From NCBI GenBank assembly GCA_944325085.1, contig CALUYT010000043.1, forward strand, positions 1 to 48,521: a DNA stretch of 48,521 nt. Reading direction: 5' to 3'. Origin of the DNA: Candidatus Gastranaerophilales bacterium. Its GTDB lineage: Bacteria > Cyanobacteriota > Vampirovibrionia > Gastranaerophilales > Gastranaerophilaceae. The notes beneath the pieces were generated by a model. That model had not been told where the DNA came from, made no database searches, and was given only the letters and a program-made list of their open reading frames with translations. The position numbers and the translations under genes are program-made. Shown here one piece after another: positions 40,704 through 48,521 of the stretch. Within the stretch, counting starts at the first letter, position 1. Each line of letters starts with the position of its first letter.

Positions 40704-42788
40704 ATGGGAATGGCAGCATCACAAGCTAGATTATTAACAATCACTGCTCGTTTGGCTGATAATGAGTTGAGATCTCAAACCATTAATAATGCAAAAATGC
40801 GTTTGGCAACTCAAAGCTCTCAAGCTAGTGAAAATTATATCAATGCTCTAAATGATGCAGCTTTGAAATTCTCTAATTATGATGAAGCTGGTAACGAACA
40901 AAGTCAATTGTTAACTTTCAATTCATTAATGGCTTATAGTTCTTATAATACACAATATGGTTTAGTAAATTCTTCAGGTCAACTTTTGGTAAGTGAAGCT
41001 GAAGCAAAAATGTTTGAAGATTCAAAAGGCAACTTAAATGCTTATTTAAAAGCTCATGGTTTGGAATATACAACTACTTATTTCGATCAAATAGGTACAT
41101 ATGAAAATGCTAAATATCCTGAACCATTCAATTCTATTGAAGCAGAAACCTTGAAATCTTATTACGAACAATATAATTCATATCAAAATTCAACAGAAGT
41201 TGAACAATATAAAAATAACTATTCTGTTTTTGACAATGCAAACAAAGAGTTAATTAATGCATCAAAACAAGCTATAACAAATTATTTATTATGCAATAAT
41301 AACTCTCCTAAAATTTATGTAGATTCATCATCTAAGGAAACTATAATAAATATAACAAATGCTTCTGCCCAAGGCATTATCTCTGATATGAAAAATGCCT
41401 TTACAGGGTCTAATAATAATACATATAATATAGAAAACTTGAAAAATAATAAATTTATATCTCAAGAAATATATGATGAAATAGTTAATGAGCTTAACTC
41501 TTACCAAAATTGGTCAGGTCAACTTCCTAATTCAGGTGACTCTACTTATTATTCAGGTGTTATATATAAAGCTGAATCATCATTTTCTTATGATGCTAAT
41601 AATAAAAAATACACTATTGACGATTTAACAATTAGTGTTGATGATGCAGGTAATGTTACTGAAATCAAGGGTGCAGAAACTGTAACAGAAGATGATATTA
41701 CTTATACTTATTCATATCCTGCAGTAGATGGTACTGTATCATTAAAAGATTTTCTAAATGGCTTATCATATTGTGCATCTTCAAAAGATGAAAGTGGTAA
41801 TGATGTAAAATATTATTATCAATATTCAGCAACTACAGCTCCTGATGGATCAGTTGCAGGTGCTAATTTGGGTATGATATTAACAAATCCTAATGATGTT
41901 AAAACTGAGATGAATTCTTTAGCTGAAGCCATTGTTGAATTTATTAAGTCAGAAGCTAACTATGAAAACTTTGCTGATTTCTTATTAACAACAGATCCAA
42001 ATGATTTGAAAAATACTTATGGTATAGATGTAAATGCTAATATTGGAACATCTAATAAAACATTGAATAGTTATTTGCAAGAATATAAGGATGCAAAATC
42101 AATATTCTTAGATAATATATTTGATGCTTCTTCAATAGCTACTGTTGAACAAGATTTGAAAGATGGAGCTCAATTTACAAATGCAGATGGTGAAACATTT
42201 GTAGTTACACCTGAAAATTTAACTGATATTGACTTTGTGTTGCAGTATATCAAGGTTAAAGGTTTAAAACAATCTGAAAGCTTTAATACTGTAATTAAAG
42301 AATATTTAGTTGAAGATATGATAGCTAATTATGGTGAGCCAAAATATGCTTGGGTTGATGAAAATGATACAAGCAATAAAGGTAATGCTGATGCTAAAGC
42401 TCAATGGTACACTAATTTATTCAATAGAATGTTAAAAGGCTATAAAGCATTAGAAAATGGTTTAGCATCTTCTGCTGAATGGATTGAATACGCATTAGAA
42501 AATGGCATAATTTCAATGGAACAAGTTGATAAATCTTATAACTGGGATGGTTTAGATTATAAATCTTGTACAAAAATTACCGAAGAAACTGTTCAAGATG
42601 CAGTTACAAAGGCTGAAGCTGAATACAATAGAGCAATGAATGATATTGAAGCAAAAGACAATATCTATGATGTTGAATTGAAAAATATTGATACAGAACA
42701 TACATCACTTCAAACTGAGTATGAATCAATAAAAAGTGTAATAAGCAAAAATATTGAAAGAACATTTAAATTTAATCAAAGTGCATAA
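40704..42788 (+). CDS. Large lineage-specific protein with coiled-coil ends, 694 aa
   Basis: No function recognised. The N-terminus (about 1-60, MGMAASQARLLTITARLADN and QTINNAKMRLATQSSQASEN) is a conserved-looking helix block; the C-terminus (about 605-690, TKAEAEYNRAMNDIEAKDN and ESIKSVISKNIERTFKFN) is a coiled coil. The centre (about 65-590) is Asn/Ser/Thr/Tyr-rich with beta-type segments, for example around 280-340. Helices at both ends flanking a variable middle are reminiscent of flagellin- or hook-type proteins, but no sequence match is claimed. There is no signal peptide. AAAGGA precedes the ATG. It is monocistronic and its AT-rich coding style matches its neighbours. Confidence 0.8.
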   Translation: MGMAASQARLLTITARLADNELRSQTINNAKMRLATQSSQASENYINALNDAALKFSNYDEAGNEQSQLLTFNSLMAYSSYNTQYGLVNSSGQLLVSEAEAKMFEDSKGNLNAYLKAHGLEYTTTYFDQIGTYENAKYPEPFNSIEAETLKSYYEQYNSYQNSTEVEQYKNNYSVFDNANKELINASKQAITNYLLCNNNSPKIYVDSSSKETIINITNASAQGIISDMKNAFTGSNNNTYNIENLKNNKFISQEIYDEIVNELNSYQNWSGQLPNSGDSTYYSGVIYKAESSFSYDANNKKYTIDDLTISVDDAGNVTEIKGAETVTEDDITYTYSYPAVDGTVSLKDFLNGLSYCASSKDESGNDVKYYYQYSATTAPDGSVAGANLGMILTNPNDVKTEMNSLAEAIVEFIKSEANYENFADFLLTTDPNDLKNTYGIDVNANIGTSNKTLNSYLQEYKDAKSIFLDNIFDASSIATVEQDLKDGAQFTNADGETFVVTPENLTDIDFVLQYIKVKGLKQSESFNTVIKEYLVEDMIANYGEPKYAWVDENDTSNKGNADAKAQWYTNLFNRMLKGYKALENGLASSAEWIEYALENGIISMEQVDKSYNWDGLDYKSCTKITEETVQDAVTKAEAEYNRAMNDIEAKDNIYDVELKNIDTEHTSLQTEYESIKSVISKNIERTFKFNQSA

Positions 42789-42917
42789 TATCAGTGCTTT
42801 TAGGTAAATAATTATTAATCCTGATATATTGTTTCTTGTAATTTATATTTGATTATATACAATTATTATAATGGCACTAACGAATATAAATTATTAGGAA
42901 GGGGTATTAGGGATTCG

Positions 42918-44327
42918 ATGATTAAACTGGATTTCAAAAATGCTGACGTGACTGTTGTTGGACAAGAGCATGGGCTTAATATTTTAGAAGAATTTGCACA
43001 ATATAAAGATAGAATTGCTCAGATAATTGCAGATTTGAATAAAAGAAAAGATAAGCCGGGACAGTGGCTTCAGTGGATGAATCTAGGTTATAACGAAGAA
43101 ACTGTATGGTATGTAAAAGAGTATGCATCTATTGTTAGAGGAAGATTTGATAATATCTTAGTTTTAGGTATTGGAGGTTCAGCGCTAGGCGGACTTGCAG
43201 TTACTGAAGCATTATTAAAACCATACTGGAATTTATTAACCCCTGAACAAAGAGATAATTTCCCAAGAATATTTTTCTTAGATAATATTGACCCTGATTC
43301 AATGAATTCATTGTTAAATTTTTTGGATTTAAAAAGAACGTTGGTCAATGTTATTACAAAATCTGGCTCTACTGCTGAGACTATGTCTCAATTTATGATA
43401 GTAAAAGATAGATTAGAAAAAGAACTTGGAGAAGATGAATATAGAAAAAATGTTGTAGCGACAACTGATAAACAAACAGGAGTTTTAAGACAGATTGCAG
43501 AGCAAGAAGGTTATAAAACTTTTGTTGTTCCGGATGATGTTGGCGGAAGATTTTCCGTTTTCTCAGCAGTTGGTTTATTACCTTTTGCACTTGTAGGTAT
43601 TGATATCGATGAAATCATGAACGGTATTAAGGATATGGACTTGGCATTAAAAAATACTGATATTCATGAAAATATAGCTGCGCAGGGTGCTTTAATTCAA
43701 TACCTTATGGATGTTAAAAAAGGTAAGGATTTATCAGTAATGATGCCTTATTCAAGCAGATTAAAATACATATCTGATTGGTATGTGCAATTATGGGCTG
43801 AATCCTTAGGTAAAGATACAGATAAAGATGGTAATCATATTCATATAGGACCAACTCCAATAAAGGCTTTAGGTGCTACAGATCAACATTCCCAAATTCA
43901 ATTGTATAATGAAGGTCCGAATAACAAGATTATAACTTTTATAAGGGTTGAGGAATTTGATACAACATTAGAAATACCTCCAATATTTGAATATACAGGT
44001 ATTGGTTATTTGGGCGGAAAGACTATAAATGATTTATTAAATGCTGAAGCTGATTCTACAAGAGTTTCTCTATCTGATTATGCAAGACCTACAGTTACAA
44101 TTTCTATACCTAAAGTAGATGGGTATAATGTAGCTCAGTTATTGTATATGTTAGAAGTTCAAACTGCTATTGCAGGAGAATTATATAATATTGATGCCTT
44201 TAATCAACCTGGAGTCGAACAGGCTAAAAATTATACTTATGCTTTGATGGGTAGAGCAGGTTATGAAGATTCTGCAAGAATTTTGCAGTCAAAAATTTCA
44301 TTATCAAATCAAAATTTTAATAATTAA
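42918..44327 (+). CDS. pgi: Glucose-6-phosphate isomerase
   Basis: Interconverts glucose-6-phosphate and fructose-6-phosphate in glycolysis and gluconeogenesis. It is a 469-aa sugar isomerase with the SIS-domain motifs GIGGSALGG, TKSGSTAETMSQF, GGRFSVFSAVG, the TDQHSQIQLYNEGP region and a C-terminal VAQLLYMLEVQTAIAGELY. The ATG at 42918 with AGGG upstream is chosen; a TTG 69 nt earlier is rejected. It lies 17 nt upstream of a secreted-protein gene and may share its transcript with that gene and trxB. Confidence 0.95.
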   Translation: MIKLDFKNADVTVVGQEHGLNILEEFAQYKDRIAQIIADLNKRKDKPGQWLQWMNLGYNEETVWYVKEYASIVRGRFDNILVLGIGGSALGGLAVTEALLKPYWNLLTPEQRDNFPRIFFLDNIDPDSMNSLLNFLDLKRTLVNVITKSGSTAETMSQFMIVKDRLEKELGEDEYRKNVVATTDKQTGVLRQIAEQEGYKTFVVPDDVGGRFSVFSAVGLLPFALVGIDIDEIMNGIKDMDLALKNTDIHENIAAQGALIQYLMDVKKGKDLSVMMPYSSRLKYISDWYVQLWAESLGKDTDKDGNHIHIGPTPIKALGATDQHSQIQLYNEGPNNKIITFIRVEEFDTTLEIPPIFEYTGIGYLGGKTINDLLNAEADSTRVSLSDYARPTVTISIPKVDGYNVAQLLYMLEVQTAIAGELYNIDAFNQPGVEQAKNYTYALMGRAGYEDSARILQSKISLSNQNFNN

Positions 44328-44344
44328 GGTTTTTTGTTCATTAT

Positions 44345-44833
44345 ATGAAATTTATTAAATGGATATTAGCATTTTTTATAATATTTATTAGTACAAGTGC
44401 GGTTATGTCACAGGTTTTGAAAACCGGAATATCAATGGTTCCGAGGGCTTTTTTTGGCTCTTGGCGAGTGGTGTCTAATCTCATTGAAACAGATTCTCCA
44501 GGATTATTTAAAGATAAGGGTGTAGATTTGTGGAACATATCAAGAGAGAATGACGTCATAACATTAAGTAATCCATTTTCTGGTGCTACAGCGCAAATAA
44601 AAATTAATAGTGTTAATGAAAATAAAATTGTGTTTACCAAAAGTGGCTCTTACGATAATAAACTGCTGACAGATACTGTAAGTATAAATATTAATGGGGA
44701 TAATTTTACCGGATTTGATGTTTTAAAATTGGATACGATATCAGATGTTAGTGGTAAAATAATTAAATCAGAAACGGCAAAGTATGCAATAAAAGGTGAA
44801 AAAATTGCCGGACAGAGCGTATTAGGTAATTGA
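44345..44833 (+). CDS. Small secreted protein, 162 aa
   Basis: Not recognised. A Sec-type signal (about 1-20, WILAFFIIFISTSAVM) is followed by a compact beta-rich domain of about 140 residues (GSWRVVSNLIETD, WNISRENDVITLSNPF, KINSVNENKIVFTKSG) like a small lipocalin- or fatty-acid-binding-like barrel. There is no clear ribosome site. It lies 17 bp after pgi and 10 bp before trxB, so the three may form an operon. The function is unknown. Confidence 0.7.
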   Translation: MKFIKWILAFFIIFISTSAVMSQVLKTGISMVPRAFFGSWRVVSNLIETDSPGLFKDKGVDLWNISRENDVITLSNPFSGATAQIKINSVNENKIVFTKSGSYDNKLLTDTVSININGDNFTGFDVLKLDTISDVSGKIIKSETAKYAIKGEKIAGQSVLGN

Positions 44834-44843
44834 GGGTAGGAAT

Positions 44844-45782
44844 ATGCAAAATTTTGATTTTGATACAGTAATATTGGGTGGAGGACCTGCTGGTTTTTCT
44901 GCAGGTATATATGCAGCTAGAGGAGCTGTCTCAACAGCGATTGTTGATATAAGCATGTTAGGTGGACAACCTTCTAATTATTTGGAATTGGAAAATTATC
45001 CTGGTTTTTCATTAATTGGTGGTTATGATTTAATGGAAAAATTTGAAGAACATGCTGATAAGTTTGGTGTTAATAAGTTTCCTATGCAGGAAATCGAGTC
45101 TGTGGATTTGATTTCTAATCCTAAAGTAATTAAGACAAGTGAAGTTGAAATAAAAGCTAAAACTGTAATTATTGCAACTGGTGCTAAACCTATGAAATTA
45201 GGTGTTATTGGTGAAGATAATTTTGTTGGTAGAGGTGTTAGTTACTGTGCAGTTTGTGATGGCGCTTTTTATAAAGATAAAGTTGTTGCTGTTGTTGGTG
45301 GTGGTAATTCTGCCGTTGAAGAAGCTATGTATCTTACAAAATTTGCATCTAAAGTGTATGTTATTCATAGAAGAAATGAATTACGTGCTGATAAAATTAT
45401 TCAAGAAAGAGCATTCAAAAATGATAAGTTAGAATTTGTTTGGGATACTGTTGTTAAAGAAATAAAAGGGGCTGAACTTGTAGATTCTATTATGTGTGAA
45501 AATGTTAAAACAGGTGAAGTTTCTAAATTAGAAGTTAATGGTATTTTTCCATATATTGGAATTTTGCCGAATGTTGAAAACTTTAACGGGCAAATTGCTC
45601 AAGATAAAAAAGGATTTATTTTAACTGATGAGAATATGAAAACTTCTGTAGATGGAGTTTTTGCTGTTGGCGATGTTAGAGTTACACCTTTAAGACAAGT
45701 TATTACAGCTGCCGCAGATGGCGCAATCGGTGCTGTTAATGCTGTAAAATATGTTGAATCCTTAAAAGAAATTGCAGTTTAG
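44844..45782 (+). CDS. trxB: Thioredoxin-disulfide reductase
   Basis: An FAD- and NADPH-dependent enzyme that keeps thioredoxin reduced. It is 312 aa with the FAD motif GGGPAGFSAGIYAARG (11-27), the redox-active C135-AVC138 (YCAVCDG), the NADPH motif VVGGGNSAVEEAM and the C-terminal FAD motif GVFAVGDVR. At 312 aa it is the low-molecular-weight type. GGGTAGG precedes the ATG. It is the last gene of the pgi group and has a terminator. Confidence 0.96.
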   Translation: MQNFDFDTVILGGGPAGFSAGIYAARGAVSTAIVDISMLGGQPSNYLELENYPGFSLIGGYDLMEKFEEHADKFGVNKFPMQEIESVDLISNPKVIKTSEVEIKAKTVIIATGAKPMKLGVIGEDNFVGRGVSYCAVCDGAFYKDKVVAVVGGGNSAVEEAMYLTKFASKVYVIHRRNELRADKIIQERAFKNDKLEFVWDTVVKEIKGAELVDSIMCENVKTGEVSKLEVNGIFPYIGILPNVENFNGQIAQDKKGFILTDENMKTSVDGVFAVGDVRVTPLRQVITAAADGAIGAVNAVKYVESLKEIAV

Positions 45783-45803
45783 GTTTTGATATTAATAAAA
45801 GAT

Positions 45804-45843
45804 AAAGGTCGCATAGTTTGATACTGTGCGACTTTTGACTTTT
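45804..45843 (+). terminator. trxB terminator
   Basis: Stem of about 12 bp (AAGGTCGCATAG / CTGTGCGACTTT, with G-T pairs) with a 7-nt loop and a T-rich tail. Confidence 0.75.
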
Positions 45844-45972
45844 TGATGTAATTATTTTTTATATGAATATTAATATTTTAATTAAGATATAAAGATTATG
45901 TAAGGAAATCAAGGTTTGTGTATTTTTTAATTTATAATAATAATGTAAAGAAAATAATATGGAGAAGTGGAT

Positions 45973-46254
45973 ATGCAATCAGTAAAAGAAATGCTTTCAG
46001 AATTAGAAAATGCAGATAATATTACAAAAAATAAAATTGAAAACGAATTAGTTAGTATTGGTACTTCTGTAGTTCCTCAACTTGTTGATCAACTTCAAGT
46101 TGTTAGAGGAATTAAAAGAGGTGTTGTTGCTATGACTTTAATTCGTCTAGGTGACGTTTCTGTTAAATATTTAGAAAAAGCTGCTCATGATAATAAAGAT
46201 TTTGAATGGGTTGCTGAATATTTAATTAGAGAAATTAAAGGTTTAGCTGCTTAA
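45973..46254 (+). CDS. HEAT-repeat-like small protein
   Basis: A 93-aa helical protein. The pattern (ELVSIGTSVVPQLVDQL, then RGVVAMTLIRLGDVSVKYLEKAA) is that of one to two HEAT/PBS-lyase-like repeats. The ATG at 45973 with GGAG 8 nt upstream is preferred over a GTG 6 nt earlier. No catalytic motif. It stands alone between two terminators. A protein-protein interaction module is inferred. Confidence 0.75.
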   Translation: MQSVKEMLSELENADNITKNKIENELVSIGTSVVPQLVDQLQVVRGIKRGVVAMTLIRLGDVSVKYLEKAAHDNKDFEWVAEYLIREIKGLAA

Positions 46255-46280
46255 TAGTTTTATTTATATATACAAATTTA

Positions 46281-46315
46281 AAAAAGGACTTGTTGATTAT
46301 AGCAAGTCCTTTTTA
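46281..46315 (+). terminator. Terminator of the HEAT-like gene
   Basis: 11-bp stem AAAAGGACTTG / CAAGTCCTTTT with a 10-nt loop and a short T-run; the next gene starts 21 nt later. Confidence 0.85.
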
Positions 46316-46319
46316 CTTA

Positions 46320-46328
46320 TGTTAAAAT
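46320..46328 (+). promoter_or_regulatory. Extended -10 of the patatin-like gene
   Basis: TGT-TAAAAT ends 7 nt before the ATG at 46336; there is no Shine-Dalgarno. Leaderless transcript predicted. Confidence 0.45.
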
Positions 46329-46335
46329 TAACGTT

Positions 46336-47538
46336 ATGAGAGAGCATAATAATTTAAAATATACGTGTTTATTTGGTGGTGGTGCGATTAGAGGGGCTGC
46401 ACATGCTGGTGTTTTAAGAGCACTTGAAGCTTTAGGTATAGAGCTTACTACTTTGGGAGGTTCTTCTGTGGGTTCTATGACTGCAGCTTTATATGCTGTT
46501 GGTTATACTCCAAAAGAACTTGCTGAGATATTTTTATCTGTTAATTTTGAATTATTTAGAGATATTTCATTGGGGTTTAATAATAAATTTGCATTAAGTA
46601 AAGGTGAAGTTTTTTTAGAGTGGCTTAGAGAACTCATTGAGCGAAAATACTATGGGGCTGCTTATTTAAAAGGTCAATGTAAAAGGGTTACATTTAAAGA
46701 TATTAATAAGAATTTGGTAATAATGGCAACCAATATTAGAGATTTTACAAGCAAAGAATTTTCTAATTTTGAAACTCCGGATTTTGAAATAGCTATGGCT
46801 GTGAGAATATCATGTTGCATGCCTGGTCTTATGAGGGCTGTTACTTTAGATAATGAACTTTTAGTCGATGGCGATTTAATGAAAGGTAAACCAATGTGGT
46901 ATCTTTCAAAAAATATTCAAAATGTGACTGATAGAATTCTTGAAATTAGGTTAGAAGGCACATTTACAGGTTCTGATAGTAGTCCTATTGAATATGTTAA
47001 TGGCATGTATTCTTGCATGACAGCCTCAGAGACGAGTTTTATTAAGAGTATTTATGGTAAGCGAGATAAGTTTGATTATTTAGTGATAAATACAGGTAAT
47101 GTTGTAGTTGTTGATTTTAATTATCCGCATGAAAAACGTCAGAATATTATAGATGATGGTTACAGACAAACTATGGCTTATTTTAAGGATTATTTAATCT
47201 TAAAGAAAAAGAATATTCTGGAAATATATTCTGAGATTTTGGATAAATTAAGACAAGTACAAGGCTTTTTCCTTATAAAGAAGTATTCTGCTGCTAAAAA
47301 TGCATTAGCAGAGATGTTTATATATTTAGCTAAGGTTTCTGATATTGTTGATCTGGAACTATATAATGCTTTATATATGTTCCAAAAATTGGTTTTTACA
47401 AATGTAAAATCCGGATTGTTAGGCAGATCAAGCTGTAATAATGTTGATACAGTTACAAAAACCCTAGCAACATTGATTTTAGATCTAACAGAAAGAATAA
47501 ATGGTTTAGAAGAATATATTGAGAAATTTTCTGTTTGA
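46336..47538 (+). CDS. Patatin-like phospholipase family protein
   Basis: A 400-aa protein with the catalytic elements of patatin-like lipases: oxyanion loop GGGAIRG (14-20), the nucleophile S44 in G-S-S-V-G (42-46) and the catalytic D178 in DGD. Residues 190-290 and the C-terminal helical region (about 290-400) are specific to this protein. There is no signal peptide, so it is probably cytosolic or membrane-associated. It may act on phospholipids or acylated substrates. The -10 lies 7 nt before the ATG and there is no ribosome site. Downstream is a tRNA-Leu gene on the same strand. Confidence 0.9.
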   Translation: MREHNNLKYTCLFGGGAIRGAAHAGVLRALEALGIELTTLGGSSVGSMTAALYAVGYTPKELAEIFLSVNFELFRDISLGFNNKFALSKGEVFLEWLRELIERKYYGAAYLKGQCKRVTFKDINKNLVIMATNIRDFTSKEFSNFETPDFEIAMAVRISCCMPGLMRAVTLDNELLVDGDLMKGKPMWYLSKNIQNVTDRILEIRLEGTFTGSDSSPIEYVNGMYSCMTASETSFIKSIYGKRDKFDYLVINTGNVVVVDFNYPHEKRQNIIDDGYRQTMAYFKDYLILKKKNILEIYSEILDKLRQVQGFFLIKKYSAAKNALAEMFIYLAKVSDIVDLELYNALYMFQKLVFTNVKSGLLGRSSCNNVDTVTKTLATLILDLTERINGLEEYIEKFSV

Positions 47539-47563
47539 CAATAAGTTTTGTTTGTTATACTAT
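47535..47563 (+). promoter_or_regulatory. Promoter of tRNA-Leu
   Basis: Consensus TTGACA (47535-47540) and TACTAT (47558-47563) with a 17-bp spacer; it overlaps the stop region of the patatin-like gene. The tRNA starts about 50 nt downstream. Confidence 0.75.
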
Positions 47564-47614
47564 AACTATGCAGTCGGAAATAAATAGTTTATCGATTGTG
47601 TGACAAATAAATAG

Positions 47615-47701
47615 GCTCCAGTGGCGGAATCGGTAGACGCGTTGGACTTAAAATCCAATTGGGCGTATAACCCAGTGCCAGTTCAAGTCTGGCCTGGAGC
47701 A
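47615..47701 (+). tRNA. tRNA-Leu (anticodon TAA)
   Basis: An 87-nt class II tRNA: acceptor GCTCCAG/CTGGAGC, anticodon stem TTGGA/TCCAA with loop CTTAAAA, a long variable arm (TTGGGCGTATAACCCAG) and T-arm. The discriminator is A and CCA is not encoded. Unlike the tRNA-Leu(UAA) of many cyanobacteria, it has no group I intron. Confidence 0.97.
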
Positions 47702-47707
47702 TTTTTT

Positions 47708-47735
47708 AAAGACTCACTTATGTGAGTCTTTTTTA
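47708..47735 (+). terminator. tRNA-Leu terminator
   Basis: 10-bp stem AAAGACTCAC / GTGAGTCTTT with a 4-nt loop and TTTTT. It also stands at the 3' end of the convergent flavoprotein gene. Confidence 0.9.
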
Positions 47736-47760
47736 ATTTGTTTATATATTGGGGTTTTGA

Positions 47761-48336
47761 TTATTTATTAATCTTGTTAAGTAACCAAACAATATTTTCA
47801 CCAAGATTTACCATGTTTTGTTTTGCTTCTTCATCTTGTTGAATGTCACCTTTATCTTTACCAAATCCGAAATTCCAATATGTAGAGCCTGGTATTATCA
47901 TTTCTCTCATCAAAAACATGTGGTGTATTGTTGCTTGAATTGAGGATCCACCTTCTCTTCTTTGAGCAACAACAGCTGCTCCAATTTTGTGTTTTAAAGG
48001 GTTTCCTATGCTGCCTGCTACAACTCCGGCTCTATCAATAAAGGCTTTGAGTTCTGGGGTCATGTCTGAAAAATAAGATGGAGTTCCAAGTATTAGAGCA
48101 TCTGCAGAATAAACTTCATCTAATATGCTATTTAAAATGTCATCATTATAAGCACATTTCCCATTTTTTAATTTTGTACATGCCCAACATCCCCTGCAAC
48201 CATGTATATCAGTTCCTCCAACTTGTATCATTTTTGTTTCAATACCTGCCTTTGAGATTGTATCTAAAACTATATTTAGAAGTTGCTCGGTGTTTCCACC
48301 CTTTCTTGGGCTACCATTAATTGCTAAAACTTTCAT
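47761..48336 (-). CDS. Flavodoxin-like NAD(P)H oxidoreductase with Cys cluster
   Basis: A 191-aa flavodoxin-fold protein of the NADPH-dependent FMN reductase/iron-sulfur flavoprotein type. The N-terminal AINGSPRKGGNT binds the FMN phosphate, and GTPSYFSDMTPELKAFIDR matches the conserved FMN-edge loop. A Cys motif (GCRGCWACTKLKNGKC, about 47-62) suggests an iron-sulfur cluster or a redox disulfide. AAAGG precedes the ATG. It could reduce flavins, quinones or nitro compounds; the physiological partner is unknown. About 185 bp of intergenic sequence at the right end hold nothing I can name. Confidence 0.9.
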   Translation of the reverse strand: MKVLAINGSPRKGGNTEQLLNIVLDTISKAGIETKMIQVGGTDIHGCRGCWACTKLKNGKCAYNDDILNSILDEVYSADALILGTPSYFSDMTPELKAFIDRAGVVAGSIGNPLKHKIGAAVVAQRREGGSSIQATIHHMFLMREMIIPGSTYWNFGFGKDKGDIQQDEEAKQNMVNLGENIVWLLNKINK

Positions 48337-48521
48337 TTGTTCAACCTTTCTTTAAGTTTATATAATTAGTAAATCTTTTTACCACATATTATTATAGACT
48401 TCTCATGTCTGTTAAATCTGATTTTTATAAGTTTTTTTCTATAACGATATAAATTAATTAGTTTATTAAAAAATTTGCAGAATATAAATATTTTTTTATT
48501 TCTGAATCTAACATATTTTGA

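Overview
The window is about 70% A+T, almost entirely coding, and reads as a chromosomal segment of a non-photosynthetic relative of the cyanobacteria, most likely an uncultured gut Gastranaerophilales/Melainabacteria (Vampirovibrionia) lineage. This is an inference from several signs: a cyanobacterial-style glgC, a fermentative pyruvate:ferredoxin oxidoreductase, a Tic20/Ycf60-like membrane protein, a pseudopilin of the AFTLAEVL type, and many small secreted or coiled-coil proteins without recognisable relatives. No rRNA, phage, insertion sequence or CRISPR is visible, and no intergenic gap exceeds 300 bases.

Layout. 1-7.5 kb: an unknown protein, glgC, a pair of overlapping membrane proteins, an ECF sigma/anti-sigma pair, a TPR-NHL protein, malQ and tRNA-Lys. 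7.5-13 kb (minus strand): glnA, panD, a ribbon-helix-helix regulator, then an operon nanE - small ORF - ROK kinase - small ORF - UbiA prenyltransferase. 13-21.9 kb: M16 peptidase with uracil-DNA glycosylase, a coiled-coil protein, the 3.5-kb PFOR gene, a RelA/SpoT-like protein and an RlmD/TrmA-type methyltransferase. 22-32.6 kb: a lipoprotein, a pseudopilin, a small secreted protein, tRNA-Val, a group-2 sigma factor, recN, a SEC-C protein, leuD, a histidine-phosphatase-like protein, a radical SAM protein and an AI-2E/PerM-type permease. 32.8-40.7 kb: lineage-specific coiled-coil and Ser/Gly-rich proteins, a TPR/Tic20-like pair, rpsL-rpsG, a degenerate hybrid-cluster-protein homologue with a glutaredoxin, and wecB. 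40.7-48.5 kb: a 694-aa lineage-specific protein, pgi, a secreted protein, trxB, a HEAT-like protein, a patatin-like lipase, tRNA-Leu and an iron-sulfur flavoprotein.

How the genes fit together. Carbon metabolism is represented by glycogen synthesis and turnover (glgC, malQ), glycolysis (pgi), amino-sugar use (nanE and the ROK kinase), UDP-ManNAc supply (wecB) and ferredoxin-linked acetyl-CoA formation (PFOR), which fits an anaerobic sugar fermenter. Redox and repair functions are trxB, glutaredoxin, UDG and recN. Two sigma factors and an anti-sigma factor point to envelope or stress regulation.

The most unusual items are: (1) a hybrid-cluster-protein homologue that keeps the fold signature but appears to have lost every hybrid-cluster ligand, next to a CPYC glutaredoxin; (2) a TTGTAACAA element about 90-110 bp upstream of three lineage-specific genes; (3) several genes without a Shine-Dalgarno whose -10 hexamer lies 6-7 nt before the ATG, suggesting leaderless mRNAs; (4) a divergent RelA/SpoT-like protein; (5) a Tic20-like protein translationally coupled to a TPR protein. 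All functional assignments rest on reading the sequence; no database search was run.
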